Part shown: piece after piece, positions 41,913 to 50,678 of the stretch | Position numbering within the stretch: position 1 is the first letter of the stretch | How the letters are laid out: each line of letters begins with the position of its first letter | Assembly (NCBI GenBank): GCA_026400755.1 | Contig: JAPLOM010000027.1 | Span: 1-61,115 of the forward strand | DNA: 61,115 nt | DNA from: Alphaproteobacteria bacterium | GTDB lineage: Bacteria; Pseudomonadota; Alphaproteobacteria; CADEGL01 | Reading direction: 5' to 3' | Position numbers and translations under genes: made by a program | Notes under the pieces: model-generated | The model's input: only the letters and a program-made list of their open reading frames with translations | Databases searched by the model: none | Told to the model about the DNA's origin: nothing

Positions 41913-42758
41913 ATGCGCCCTCGGACATCCGCTGGGGTTGTGCTTTGGCTGGCCGCTTGTCTGGCGCTGCCGGCCGCGCCCGCATACGCGGCCTGCGGCG
42001 ATGCCGCGGCGCCCAAGGTCGATTGGCGCAAATGCGACAAGAGCGATATCGATTTGTCGGGTGCGAAGCTCGGCGGCGCCGATCTGCGCGAGGCCATGCT
42101 GATCCGGACCCGCGCGGTGAAGGCCGATCTCACCAAGGCTAATCTTTACGCGGCCACCTTCTTCTATGCGGATTTGAGCTTCTATGCGGATTTGAGCGGT
42201 GTCCGCGCCGAGGACTCCAAAGCCATGCATATCTCGGCGTCCGATGCCACGATGACCGGCGCCCAGTTCACCCGCGCGGACCTGTCGCGCGCGGTATTCC
42301 TGCGCACCAACGCCGCAGGCGCAAACCTGGACGGCGCGCAGCTCCGCAATTCCCATTTCGACGATTCGAATTTCGAGGGCGTGTCCTTTGTGGGCGCGGA
42401 TTTGGCCAGCGCCATCTTCGAGCGCGCGCGGCTGAAGGGCGCGAATTTCGGGAAGGCCGATCTGACGGCCGCGAACCTGAACGACGCGCAGTTGCAGGGC
42501 GCCAAGCTGGTGGGCGCCACCCTTCAGGATGCCAAGTTGGTGAAGGTCGACCTGTCGGGCGCCGATCTGACCGGCGCCGATCTGCGCAAGGCCGACCTGG
42601 TCAACGCCAACCTGAAAGGGGCCAAGCTCGACGGCGCCAATCTAGAGGGCGCGGTGCTGGTGGGCGCGACGTGGACGGACGGACGGCGTTGCTGGCAACG
42701 CTCGGTCGGCGTTTGCAAGAGCGACAGCGCGGGCCTCGCGCCGCCGCCGCCGTCCTAG
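41913..42758 (+). CDS. Secreted pentapeptide-repeat protein
   Basis: 281 residues from ATG 41913. The signal peptide (VVLWLAACLALPAAPAYA) is followed by about 40 pentapeptides of the A(D/N)LxG type (for example LSGADLTGADLRKADLVNAN), which build a right-handed square beta helix. It ends in a Trp/Cys segment (TWTDGRRCWQRSVGVCKS) common after such helices. An 18 bp exact tandem duplication sits at 42163-42198. The function is unknown; export to the periplasm is likely. It overlaps the convergent transporter gene by 4 bp. Confidence 0.88.
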   Translation: MRPRTSAGVVLWLAACLALPAAPAYAACGDAAAPKVDWRKCDKSDIDLSGAKLGGADLREAMLIRTRAVKADLTKANLYAATFFYADLSFYADLSGVRAEDSKAMHISASDATMTGAQFTRADLSRAVFLRTNAAGANLDGAQLRNSHFDDSNFEGVSFVGADLASAIFERARLKGANFGKADLTAANLNDAQLQGAKLVGATLQDAKLVKVDLSGADLTGADLRKADLVNANLKGAKLDGANLEGAVLVGATWTDGRRCWQRSVGVCKSDSAGLAPPPPS

Positions 42759-43678
42759 GATGGTCGGCTCTCGCCCTGCTTGGCCGCGTCCATGGTGCCG
42801 CCGCGTACCTGCAGGTAGGCAATCGCGGTCAACAAAATGCACGCACCGGCCAGTTGCGGCGTATCAAGGTGTTCGGACAATAGGACAAAAGCGAAACCCG
42901 TGGTCAGCAGCGGTTCCAGGATTGCTGTGACGTTGGCTTCGGGGGCGCTGATCAACCGAAGACCGAGAAGGTAGAACCAAACCGGAAGGATGGCGGTGAG
43001 AATGGCCGCGCCGACCACGGCCAGCCATACGGACGGCGCATGTTGGCCCACGGCGAAGTCGACGGCCGTGCCGCTTGCAATCCAGATGATCGATGCGAAG
43101 CCAAGGCCATAGGTCAGAATGGTCCACGGGCCATGGTGGACGATGCCGCGCTTTCCGAAGATCGTGACGAATGAAAGACCAAGCCCGGACAGCAAACCGG
43201 CCGTGAGCCCCAGCCATGTGAGAGTCGCGTCGGCGGAATCATGAGCGCCGCTGAGCAGAGCCAAGCCCGCGATGGCCACCAGCGCCGCGACGATTTCATA
43301 GACGCGAACGCGCTCGCGTCCGACGGTGATCGACCAGGCGAGCGTGAAAAGCGGGCTCGTATATAAAAGAATGACGGCCACGGAGACCGGGTTGAGCTTG
43401 ATCGACCATGTGCCGATGATCGGCGCCAAAGCCCAAACAACCACCCCATAACTGGCAAGATACGGCAGATCGCGCCTGGCGATCTTTAATTGCCGGGGCG
43501 AGACGGCGGCCATCACGGTGAGGACGGATAGGAAGGCGAGGATCGTTCTAAAGCCGACATACTGATCGGGCGGCACGCCCGCGTTCATGACGAATTTGAT
43601 GAGAATATTGCCGGCCGACCAGCAAAGGGCGGCCAAAAAAACGAACAGAAATCCTAATAGTCTTGGCGCGATGGGCAT
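42755..43678 (-). CDS. EamA/DMT-family transporter
   Basis: 307 residues with about ten membrane helices in two EamA halves. Half 1 includes GFLFVFLAALCWSAGNILIK and GVVVWALAPIIGTWSIKLNP, half 2 includes LGLTAGLLSGLGLSFVTIFG, and the C-terminal half has PEANVTAILEPLLTTGFAFV, the usual EP motif. Drug/metabolite exporter superfamily. The substrate is unknown. It is 34 bp downstream of the TauD-type oxygenase gene on the same strand, so they may be one transcript. Confidence 0.9.
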   Translation of the reverse strand: MPIAPRLLGFLFVFLAALCWSAGNILIKFVMNAGVPPDQYVGFRTILAFLSVLTVMAAVSPRQLKIARRDLPYLASYGVVVWALAPIIGTWSIKLNPVSVAVILLYTSPLFTLAWSITVGRERVRVYEIVAALVAIAGLALLSGAHDSADATLTWLGLTAGLLSGLGLSFVTIFGKRGIVHHGPWTILTYGLGFASIIWIASGTAVDFAVGQHAPSVWLAVVGAAILTAILPVWFYLLGLRLISAPEANVTAILEPLLTTGFAFVLLSEHLDTPQLAGACILLTAIAYLQVRGGTMDAAKQGESRPS

Positions 43679-43712
43679 CTCTCGGCGGCGCCGGTTCCGC
43701 CGCGCGAGGCCG

Positions 43713-44756
43713 TTACTCCGCCGCCGCCGTCTGCGGAATCCAGCTCGGCTTTTCGCCCGCGTATTCCGGGCCTGCGTTTCCCATCACCGTCGTGCGCCAC
43801 ATGATGCGGATGTATTTGTCCGCCTCGTACCAGCTCGGCGCGTGCAAAAGGTTGCGGTTGTCGTAGATGACCAGCTCGCCCTTGGTCCAATCGTGGACGT
43901 AGACATATTCGTCCTGGGTGATGTGGCGCATCAGCTCGTAGACCAGCTTGGCGCCGTCGCCGTCCGGGCCGGGCGTCATGCCGACGATGGGACCGTCGAC
44001 CCAATCCATCTGGCCGCTCTCGCACATATAAAGCGCGGGCTTGCCGGTGACGGGATGGACGCGCACCAAGGGATGCTTCTGCGAGCGCTGGTGGGGCAGG
44101 AGGGGTTTGGGCGGCTGGCCTTCGCGCACGGCCTTTTCCGACCGGCCGTTGCCGGGCAGGGCATGCAAGCCTTCCAACCCTTCGATGCGCTTCTTCAGAT
44201 GCACGGGCAGGCTGGCATAGGCACCCGTGCCATCGGCGAACAAGGTCTGCCCCTGACCCTTGGGCGTGGGCTGCACGGCGATGAACAGTGAGAAGTCCGG
44301 CGGCGGGCGGCGGAAGCTCTGGTCTGTGTGCCAGCCCTTGCGGTGTGGAAAGCGTGTTGGGAACTTGCCGTCCGCGGTCAGCGGCGGCTCGGGCCGCGTC
44401 ATGGGCTGGCTGTTGATGGGCGGCGCGTTGGTGACCAGGATGATCTCGGGCACCTGTTCGTGGATGTTGAACAGCGTCTTGTTTTCCGCCGTGTAGGTCT
44501 TGAGGTTGTTCTCGACCTCGCGCCCGAACAGCTGCGACAGGCGCACCATCAGCGTGGGCTCATCCAGAATATCCATCATCTGGGGCATCAGGAGGAACCC
44601 GCCCGACGCATAGAGGGCGTCGAGCAACGGTTGCGGGTTCTTCTCGAACGAAGCCGTGGCGGCGCGGCCACTCATTCCGCCCTTGAAATTCATCACGCCG
44701 CCGAAGGTTGCGCCCGGCAGGGGCGAAAGGTCGAACAGGTCGGATTTCGGCGGCAT
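43713..44756 (-). CDS. TauD/TfdA-family dioxygenase
   Basis: 347 residues, Fe(II)/2-oxoglutarate dependent. The HxD motif is in GWHTDQSFRRPPPDFSLF, and the distal His in NRNLLHAPSWYEAD is followed by an Arg in IRIMWRTTV that would bind 2-oxoglutarate. Related proteins act on taurine, alkylsulfonates, phenoxyacetates or carnitine precursors; this one cannot be assigned. It sits upstream of the EamA transporter on the same strand. Confidence 0.9.
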   Translation of the reverse strand: MPPKSDLFDLSPLPGATFGGVMNFKGGMSGRAATASFEKNPQPLLDALYASGGFLLMPQMMDILDEPTLMVRLSQLFGREVENNLKTYTAENKTLFNIHEQVPEIILVTNAPPINSQPMTRPEPPLTADGKFPTRFPHRKGWHTDQSFRRPPPDFSLFIAVQPTPKGQGQTLFADGTGAYASLPVHLKKRIEGLEGLHALPGNGRSEKAVREGQPPKPLLPHQRSQKHPLVRVHPVTGKPALYMCESGQMDWVDGPIVGMTPGPDGDGAKLVYELMRHITQDEYVYVHDWTKGELVIYDNRNLLHAPSWYEADKYIRIMWRTTVMGNAGPEYAGEKPSWIPQTAAAE

Positions 44757-44909
44757 GGTCCTCTCCCGGCATCGCGTCTCGTGCCGTCATTATATTAGGC
44801 CGTTCGACCGGGTTAAACGGGGCCGGAGGCGAAAAATCTTTCAATTCGATCCGTGCCTTGGCTGCAGGCTCGATTGACGGAACCCACACCGGGCCGGACA
44901 ATCCCCGCC

Positions 44910-46397
44910 ATGCTGATGCCCCCTCCCGATCAAGCCGTGATGGCGCGCAAGGACGCGCTGGTCGCGCGGCTGCGTGGTGCCGTGCCGGGCGAGGGGGTGA
45001 TCGCCGACCTGGATGCGATCCGCGCCTACGAATGCGACGGGCTGACGGCCTATAAGGCGCTGCCCTTGGCCGTGGTGCTGCCCGAGGATACGGCGCAGGT
45101 CGCCGCGGTTCTGAAGATCTGCAAGGAGCTTGGGGTGAAGGTCGTGCCGCGCGGCGCGGGCACGGGGCTTTCGGGCGGCGCGCTGCCGATCGAGGACGGC
45201 GTCATCCTGGGCCTCGGCAAGTTCAAGACGATCCTCGATATCGATTTCCCGAACCGCTGCGCCGTGGTGCAGCCGGGCGTGACCAACCTGGCCATCACGC
45301 AAGCCGTCGAGCACGCGGGCTTCTATTACGCGCCCGATCCGTCCAGTCAGATCGCCTGCACCATCGGCGGCAACGTGGCGGAAAACTCAGGCGGCGTGCA
45401 TTGCCTGAAATACGGCGTCACCACCAACAACCTCCTGGGATTGGAGTTCGTCACCCTCGACGGCGAGATTTTGCGCATCGGCGGCAAGCATTTGGATGCC
45501 GACGGTTACGACCTGCTGGGCATCATGACGGGTTCCGAGGGGCTGCTGGGCGTCATCACCGAGGTGACGGTGCGACTGCTGCAGAAGCCACCCCTGGCGC
45601 GCGCTCTTCTGCTGGGCTTCTCCAGCAGCGAGGCGGGCGGGGAGTGCGTGGCCGCCGTGATCGCGGCCGGCATCATCCCCGGCGGCATGGAGATGATGGA
45701 TAGGCCCGCCATCAAGGCGACCGAGGATTTTGTTCATGCGGGCTATCCGTTGGACGTCGAAGCCATCTTGATCGTCGAGCTGGACGGGCCCGAGGCCGAG
45801 GTCGATTACCTGGTCGATCGCGTCGAGGTCATTGCGCGCGATTGCGGCGCGGTCGTAATCCGCACCAGCACCAGCGAGGAGGAGCGCCTGCGCTTCTGGG
45901 CCGGGCGCAAGGCCGCGTTCCCCGCGGTGGGCCGCATCTCGCCCGACTATATCTGCATGGACGGCACGATCCCCCGGAAGCGCCTGCCCGAGGTGCTGAC
46001 CCGCATGGCCGAGCTGTCGCGCCAATACGGCTTGCGCGTGGCCAACGTCTTCCACGCGGGCGACGGCAATCTGCACCCCTTGATCCTGTTCGACGCCAAC
46101 GCGCCAGGCGAGTTGGAAAAGGCCGAAGCCTTCGGCGGCGACATCCTGAAGCTGTGCGTCGAGGTGGGCGGCGTGTTGACCGGTGAGCATGGCGTGGGCG
46201 TCGAGAAGCGCGACCTGATGGGCGTGATGTTCGATGAGGACGATCTGAAGCAGCAGCAGCGCGTGAAATGCGCCTTCGATCCTGATGGGCTGCTCAATCC
46301 CGGCAAGGTTTTCCCCCAACTCCACCGCTGCGCCGAGTTGGGCAAGATGCATGTCCATGCTGGGCATTTGCGCTTCTCGCACCTGCCGCGCTTCTGA
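44910..46397 (+). CDS. glcD: Glycolate oxidase subunit GlcD (FAD-linked)
   Basis: 495 residues from ATG 44910. FAD-binding PCMH domain: VVPRGAGTGLSGGALPIEDG, GFYYAPDPSSQIACTIGGNV, AENSGGVHCLKYG, IMTGSEGLLGVITEVTVRLL. The C-terminal FAD-oxidase domain has NVFHAGDGNLHPLILFD and TGEHGVGVEKRDLM. GlcD is the catalytic subunit that oxidises glycolate to glyoxylate, in complex with GlcE and GlcF. The stop is directly followed by the GlcE start, and glcDEF form one operon. The related D-lactate or 2-hydroxyglutarate enzymes are excluded by the presence of GlcE and GlcF. Confidence 0.96.
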   Translation: MLMPPPDQAVMARKDALVARLRGAVPGEGVIADLDAIRAYECDGLTAYKALPLAVVLPEDTAQVAAVLKICKELGVKVVPRGAGTGLSGGALPIEDGVILGLGKFKTILDIDFPNRCAVVQPGVTNLAITQAVEHAGFYYAPDPSSQIACTIGGNVAENSGGVHCLKYGVTTNNLLGLEFVTLDGEILRIGGKHLDADGYDLLGIMTGSEGLLGVITEVTVRLLQKPPLARALLLGFSSSEAGGECVAAVIAAGIIPGGMEMMDRPAIKATEDFVHAGYPLDVEAILIVELDGPEAEVDYLVDRVEVIARDCGAVVIRTSTSEEERLRFWAGRKAAFPAVGRISPDYICMDGTIPRKRLPEVLTRMAELSRQYGLRVANVFHAGDGNLHPLILFDANAPGELEKAEAFGGDILKLCVEVGGVLTGEHGVGVEKRDLMGVMFDEDDLKQQQRVKCAFDPDGLLNPGKVFPQLHRCAELGKMHVHAGHLRFSHLPRF

Positions 46398-47615
46398 ATG
46401 TCGGGCAACGCGCTCCGTCCGGCGGACGAGAACGAGCTCCGCGAGATTGTCCGCGCCGCCGTCGCGGAGAAAATGACGCTCGAGGTGCGCGGCGCGGGCA
46501 CCAAGCGCGGATTGGGCCGCCCCGTTGCGGCGGACGCGCCGCTCGACCTGTCGCGCCTCGCGGGCGTGAAGACTTATGAGCCGGAGGAGTTGGTTCTAAC
46601 GGCAGGGGCGGGGACGCCGCTCATCGAGATCGAGCGCCTTGTGGCGCAGAAGGGCCAGCGCTTGGCCTTCGAGCCGCCCGATTATGGCCCTCTCTATGGC
46701 GGCGCGGCGGGGCGGCAGACCCTGGCGGGTGTTGTCGCGGCCAATCTCGCGGGCTCGCGCCGCATCTCGGCGGGTGCGGCGCGCGATCATTTCCTCGGTT
46801 TCCGCGCGGTCAACGGGCGGGGCGAGTCGTTCAAGGCTGGTGGCCAAGTGGTCAAGAACGTGACCGGCTACGATCTGTGCAAACTTCTGGCCGGCTCATA
46901 CGGCACGCTCGCGATCCTTACCGAGATGACGGTCAAGATCCTGCCGGTGGCGGAGACGGAGGCCACGCTGGTGCTCTCGCGCCTGTCCGACGAGGCCGCG
47001 ATGCGCGCCATGGCGGACGCGATGGGCAGTGCGTTTGAGGTCTCGGCTGCCGCCCATCTGCCGGACTCCATCGCGGCCGGCGTGGTCTACCAATCGGACG
47101 GCGCGGCCACGTTGCTGCGCCTGGAAGGCCCAAGGCCGTCGGTCGAGGCGCGTGTCGAGGGCTTGCGCGCGCTGTTGCGTCCGCACGGTGCGACGGAGCG
47201 CTTGCCGCCCGCCGATTCGAAATTGGTCTGGCGCGCGCTCGCGAACGCCGAGCCGTTTACCCACGATCTCGAACATTCGCTTTGGCGCCTATCCGTGCCG
47301 CCCTCGGCGGGCGCCGAAACCGCGCGCACGATCGCGGCCGCGCTTGACGGCTCTTATTTCTTCGATTGGAGCGGCGGGCGCATCTGGCTCGAAATCAATG
47401 GCACGCCTCCCGATGCGGGCGCCGCTGTTGTACGCGCGGCGGCGGCCAAGTCCGGCGGTCATGCCGTCCTGGTGCGCGCAGCCGAGGAAACGCGCCGAAC
47501 GGTCGCGCCCTTCGATCCCGGCGCGGCCGGCTTGTTCGCCTTGTCCAAGCGGGTGAAGGCCAGCTTCGATCCGCTCGCTCTGTTCAATCCCGGCCGCATG
47601 TACGAGGGCGTGTAG
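46398..47615 (+). CDS. glcE: Glycolate oxidase subunit GlcE
   Basis: 405 residues, a second FAD-binding subunit paralogous to the first half of GlcD: LEVRGAGTKRGLGRPVAADA, FEPPDYGPLYGGAAGRQTLA, RDHFLGFRAVNGRGE, GGQVVKNVTGYDLCKLLAGS, and the end FDPLALFNPGRMYEGV. It has no ribosome spacing of its own: the ATG follows the glcD stop without a gap, indicating translational coupling. Needed for the GlcDEF complex. Confidence 0.95.
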   Translation: MSGNALRPADENELREIVRAAVAEKMTLEVRGAGTKRGLGRPVAADAPLDLSRLAGVKTYEPEELVLTAGAGTPLIEIERLVAQKGQRLAFEPPDYGPLYGGAAGRQTLAGVVAANLAGSRRISAGAARDHFLGFRAVNGRGESFKAGGQVVKNVTGYDLCKLLAGSYGTLAILTEMTVKILPVAETEATLVLSRLSDEAAMRAMADAMGSAFEVSAAAHLPDSIAAGVVYQSDGAATLLRLEGPRPSVEARVEGLRALLRPHGATERLPPADSKLVWRALANAEPFTHDLEHSLWRLSVPPSAGAETARTIAAALDGSYFFDWSGGRIWLEINGTPPDAGAAVVRAAAAKSGGHAVLVRAAEETRRTVAPFDPGAAGLFALSKRVKASFDPLALFNPGRMYEGV

Positions 47616-47617
47616 AG

Positions 47618-48904
47618 ATGCAGACCGCCTTCACGACCGAACAGTTGCGCGATCCGGATTTGGCCGAGGCCAACACGATCCTGCGCAAGTGTGTCCATTG
47701 CGGCTTCTGCACCGCGACTTGCCCGACCTATGTGCTGCTGGGCGACGAGTTGGACAGCCCGCGCGGCCGCATCTACCTGATCAAGGACATGCTGGAGGGC
47801 GGCAAGCCCGCGACCGAGCGCGTCGTGCGCCATGTCGACCGCTGCCTGTCGTGCCTGTCCTGCATGACCACCTGCCCGTCGGGCGTGAACTACATGCACT
47901 TGGTCGACCAGGCGCGCGTCCATATCGAGAAGACGTATCGCCGCCCCTTTGTCGAGCGCGTGTTGCGCGCGACCCTCGCCGCGGTGCTGCCGTATCCGGC
48001 ACGCTTCGCGCTGGCCGCGCGGCTCGGCCGGCTCGCGCGGCCGCTCGCGTCGTTGCTGCCGGGCAAGTTGGGTGCGATGGCCAAGCTGTTGCCGGAGCGC
48101 GCGGGCGCCGCGGCCCTGTCGTCGCAGGTTTTTCCCGCGCAGGGCAAGCGGCGCATGCGCGTCGCGCTGCTGGCCGGCTGCGTGCAGCAGAATTTAGCGC
48201 CCGAGATCAACGCGGCGACGATCCGGCTTCTCACGCGACACGGTTGCGAGGTGGTGATCGCGCCAGGGGCGGGCTGCTGCGGCGCGCTGGCCCACCATCT
48301 GGGCAAGGACGCGGACCATGCCGTGAAAGCCAATGTGACGGCCTGGATGGCGGAGAAGGAGCGGGACGGGCTTGACGCCATCGTGGTCAATGCTTCCGGC
48401 TGCGGCACGATGGTGAAGGATTACGGCTACCTGCTGCGCGCCGACCCGGCCTGGGCCGGCAAAGCGGGCGCCGTCTCCTCCCTTGCCAAGGACGTGACCG
48501 AGGTGATGGCCGCGCTTGGCCTGTCGGACGCGAAAGCGCCGGAGGCGCTGAAGGTGGCCTATCATTCGGCCTGCTCGCTGCAGCACGGCCAGCGGATCAA
48601 GGACGAGCCCAAACGCCTTTTGGAGGAGGCGGGGTTCGAGGTGCGCGAGCCGGCGGAAGCTCATCTTTGCTGCGGTTCGGCTGGGACCTACAATTTGCTC
48701 CAGCCTGAGATCGCCGGGCGGTTGCAGGCGCGCAAGGCCGCCAACCTCGCGCGCACGGGTGCTGGCGTCGTGGCCGCGGGCAATATCGGCTGCATGATCC
48801 AGATCGCGGGCGGCTTGGACCTTCCCGTGGTTCACACGGTGGAGCTGTTGGACTGGGCCACCGGCGGGCCGAAGCCGGCCAAGCTGGGGGCCGCGAAAGC
48901 CTGA
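47618..48904 (+). CDS. glcF: Glycolate oxidase iron-sulfur subunit GlcF
   Basis: 428 residues. Two 4Fe-4S motifs at the start (CVHCGFCTATCP and CLSCLSCMTTCP) are followed by two CCG-type domains (GAGCCGALAHHLGK...GCG, and HLCCGSAGTYNLLQPE). It passes electrons from the flavin subunits to the membrane quinone pool. The ATG lies 2 bp after the glcE stop. It ends the operon; the following 126 bp hold the operator for the next gene. Confidence 0.96.
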   Translation: MQTAFTTEQLRDPDLAEANTILRKCVHCGFCTATCPTYVLLGDELDSPRGRIYLIKDMLEGGKPATERVVRHVDRCLSCLSCMTTCPSGVNYMHLVDQARVHIEKTYRRPFVERVLRATLAAVLPYPARFALAARLGRLARPLASLLPGKLGAMAKLLPERAGAAALSSQVFPAQGKRRMRVALLAGCVQQNLAPEINAATIRLLTRHGCEVVIAPGAGCCGALAHHLGKDADHAVKANVTAWMAEKERDGLDAIVVNASGCGTMVKDYGYLLRADPAWAGKAGAVSSLAKDVTEVMAALGLSDAKAPEALKVAYHSACSLQHGQRIKDEPKRLLEEAGFEVREPAEAHLCCGSAGTYNLLQPEIAGRLQARKAANLARTGAGVVAAGNIGCMIQIAGGLDLPVVHTVELLDWATGGPKPAKLGAAKA

Positions 48905-48989
48905 GATTGTTGAAACTCGCCCAGCGATTGGGTGGCGTTCGCCCGACCCCCTTGATCGGCTAAAATCCGCCCCATAACATCGAAACGGA

Positions 48990-49017
48990 CCCATTGGTCG
49001 GTTTATCGACCCAAGGG
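48990..49017. promoter_or_regulatory. Palindromic operator before the acyl-CoA ligase gene
   Basis: GGTCGG-TTTA-TCGACC (48996-49011), extended on both sides so that CCCATTGGTCG pairs with CGACCCAAGGG at 9 of 11 positions. It lies 20-36 bp before the ATG at 49031, with the ribosome site GGGAGG between. The 16 bp core agrees at 13 positions with the element at 13095-13110 in front of the enoyl-CoA hydratase gene. Confidence 0.6.
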
Positions 49018-49030
49018 TTGGGAGGCATCA

Positions 49031-50650
49031 ATGGCCCTGGAGCCGCGCAAGGAACGCACCCTCAAGGAGGTGCTGAAACGGCGCGCCGACAAGCTCGGCG
49101 ACAAGCCCTGGGTCGTTACGGCCGAGCGCGCCTATTCCTATCGCGAGATGGACCAGCGCTCGAACGCCCTGGCGCGCGGCTTCCTCAAGGCGGGCATCAA
49201 GCATGGCGACACCGTGCTGATCATGCTGCCCGACACGATCGACTACATCCTGACCTGGTGCGCGCTCGCCAAGATCGGGGCCATCGAGGTGCCCGTGAAC
49301 AACCACGCGAAAGGCACGGTCTTCGCTCACGTCGTGAACGATTCGCTGGCCCGCGCCATGATCGTGGACCGCCAGTATCTCGACCGCATCGAATTTGTGC
49401 TGGGCGATTTGAAGGATTTGAAGCGCGTCGTCCTCTACAGCAAGGACGCCACGGGCAAGGAGCCGGGCCTGCCCACGAGCCTCTCGGGACGCCTGGAGGC
49501 AATGCGCTTCGAGACCCTGTTCGACGCCGACGAGTCCGCGCTGAAGGAGCCCGGCCCGACTTACCGCGACGTCATGGGCGTGATGTACACCTCGGGCACG
49601 ACGGGCCCATCCAAAGGCTCGATGAACTGCCACGCCCACGCGTACGAATACGCGGTGGTGGCGGTCGAGCTTCTGGAGATGAAGCCGGACGACATCTATT
49701 ACGCGCCGCTGCCCATGTTCCACATCGCGGGCCAATGGGCGGTGGTCTATGCCTGCATGATCGCCGAATGCACGGCGGTTCTGACCGGCACTTTTTCCCT
49801 GACCGAATTCTGGAACGACGTGCGCAAGTACAAGGCGACGGTCTCGTTCCTGTTGGGCGCCATGGCCAACTTTCTCTACCGCCAGGCGCCGTTGCCGAAC
49901 GACGCGGACAACACGATGGACCGCATCATCGTCGTGCCGTTGTTGCCCGAGGTTGAGGACTTCAAAACGCGCTTCGGCGTGCGCGTGTCGACCACCTATG
50001 GCGGCACGGAGCAGAACTGCCCCATGCGCTCGACCTTCAATTTGGCCAACAACCGCACCTGCGGCCGGCCGCTCCTCGACCGTTACGAGGTGCGCCTGGT
50101 CGACGAGAACGACGAGGAGGTGCCGCCCAACGTTCCCGGCGAGATCTGCGTGCGCACCAAGAATCCGTGGGACATGACGCTGGGCTATTGGAACCATCCC
50201 GATTGGACGGTCAAGGCATGGCGGAATTTCTGGTACCACACGGGCGACATGCTGATGCACGACGAGGAGGGCAACTACTACTTCGTCGACCGTACCAAGG
50301 ACGCCATCCGCCGCCGTGGCGAGAACATCTCGTCGATGGAAGTCGAGCAGGAGATCGTGAAACACCCCTCGGTGCTGGAGTGCGCGGTTATCCCCGCGGA
50401 ATCCGAGCACACCGAGCAGGAGGTGATGGCGGTCGTGGTGCCCCGGCCGGGCATGACGGTCGATCCGGTGGATTTGATCCGCTTCCTCGAGCCGCGCATG
50501 GCCTATTTCATGATCCCGCGCTACGTCGACACGATCGACGCCCTGCCCAAGACGCCGACCGGCAAGATCCAGAAATTCCCCCTGCGCGAACGCGGCCTCA
50601 CGCCCACCACCTGGGATCGCGAGAAGGCCGGCATCAAGCTCAAACGCTGA
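49031..50650 (+). CDS. AMP-binding acyl-CoA ligase, CaiC-like
   Basis: 539 residues of the ANL superfamily. The ATP motif is YTSGTTGPSKGS (near residue 190), with YGGTEQN, YWNHPDWTVKAWRNFWYHTG, the hinge VDRTKDAIRRRGENISSMEV and the C-terminal adenylation Lys in PKTPTGKIQKF. The chain resembles crotonobetaine/carnitine-CoA ligases and short/medium-chain acyl-CoA synthetases. It activates a carboxylate as CoA thioester with ATP. An enoyl-CoA hydratase gene follows after 28 bp, so they probably form an operon under the palindrome upstream. The exact acid is inferred only loosely from the carnitine-related neighbours. Confidence 0.88.
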   Translation: MALEPRKERTLKEVLKRRADKLGDKPWVVTAERAYSYREMDQRSNALARGFLKAGIKHGDTVLIMLPDTIDYILTWCALAKIGAIEVPVNNHAKGTVFAHVVNDSLARAMIVDRQYLDRIEFVLGDLKDLKRVVLYSKDATGKEPGLPTSLSGRLEAMRFETLFDADESALKEPGPTYRDVMGVMYTSGTTGPSKGSMNCHAHAYEYAVVAVELLEMKPDDIYYAPLPMFHIAGQWAVVYACMIAECTAVLTGTFSLTEFWNDVRKYKATVSFLLGAMANFLYRQAPLPNDADNTMDRIIVVPLLPEVEDFKTRFGVRVSTTYGGTEQNCPMRSTFNLANNRTCGRPLLDRYEVRLVDENDEEVPPNVPGEICVRTKNPWDMTLGYWNHPDWTVKAWRNFWYHTGDMLMHDEEGNYYFVDRTKDAIRRRGENISSMEVEQEIVKHPSVLECAVIPAESEHTEQEVMAVVVPRPGMTVDPVDLIRFLEPRMAYFMIPRYVDTIDALPKTPTGKIQKFPLRERGLTPTTWDREKAGIKLKR

Positions 50651-50678
50651 CCCCTTTCACCCGAACAACGAGAGTGCC

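Noticed and set aside
49028-50410. 460-codon minus-strand ORF
   Set aside because: Antisense shadow of the acyl-CoA ligase, which has all ANL motifs.
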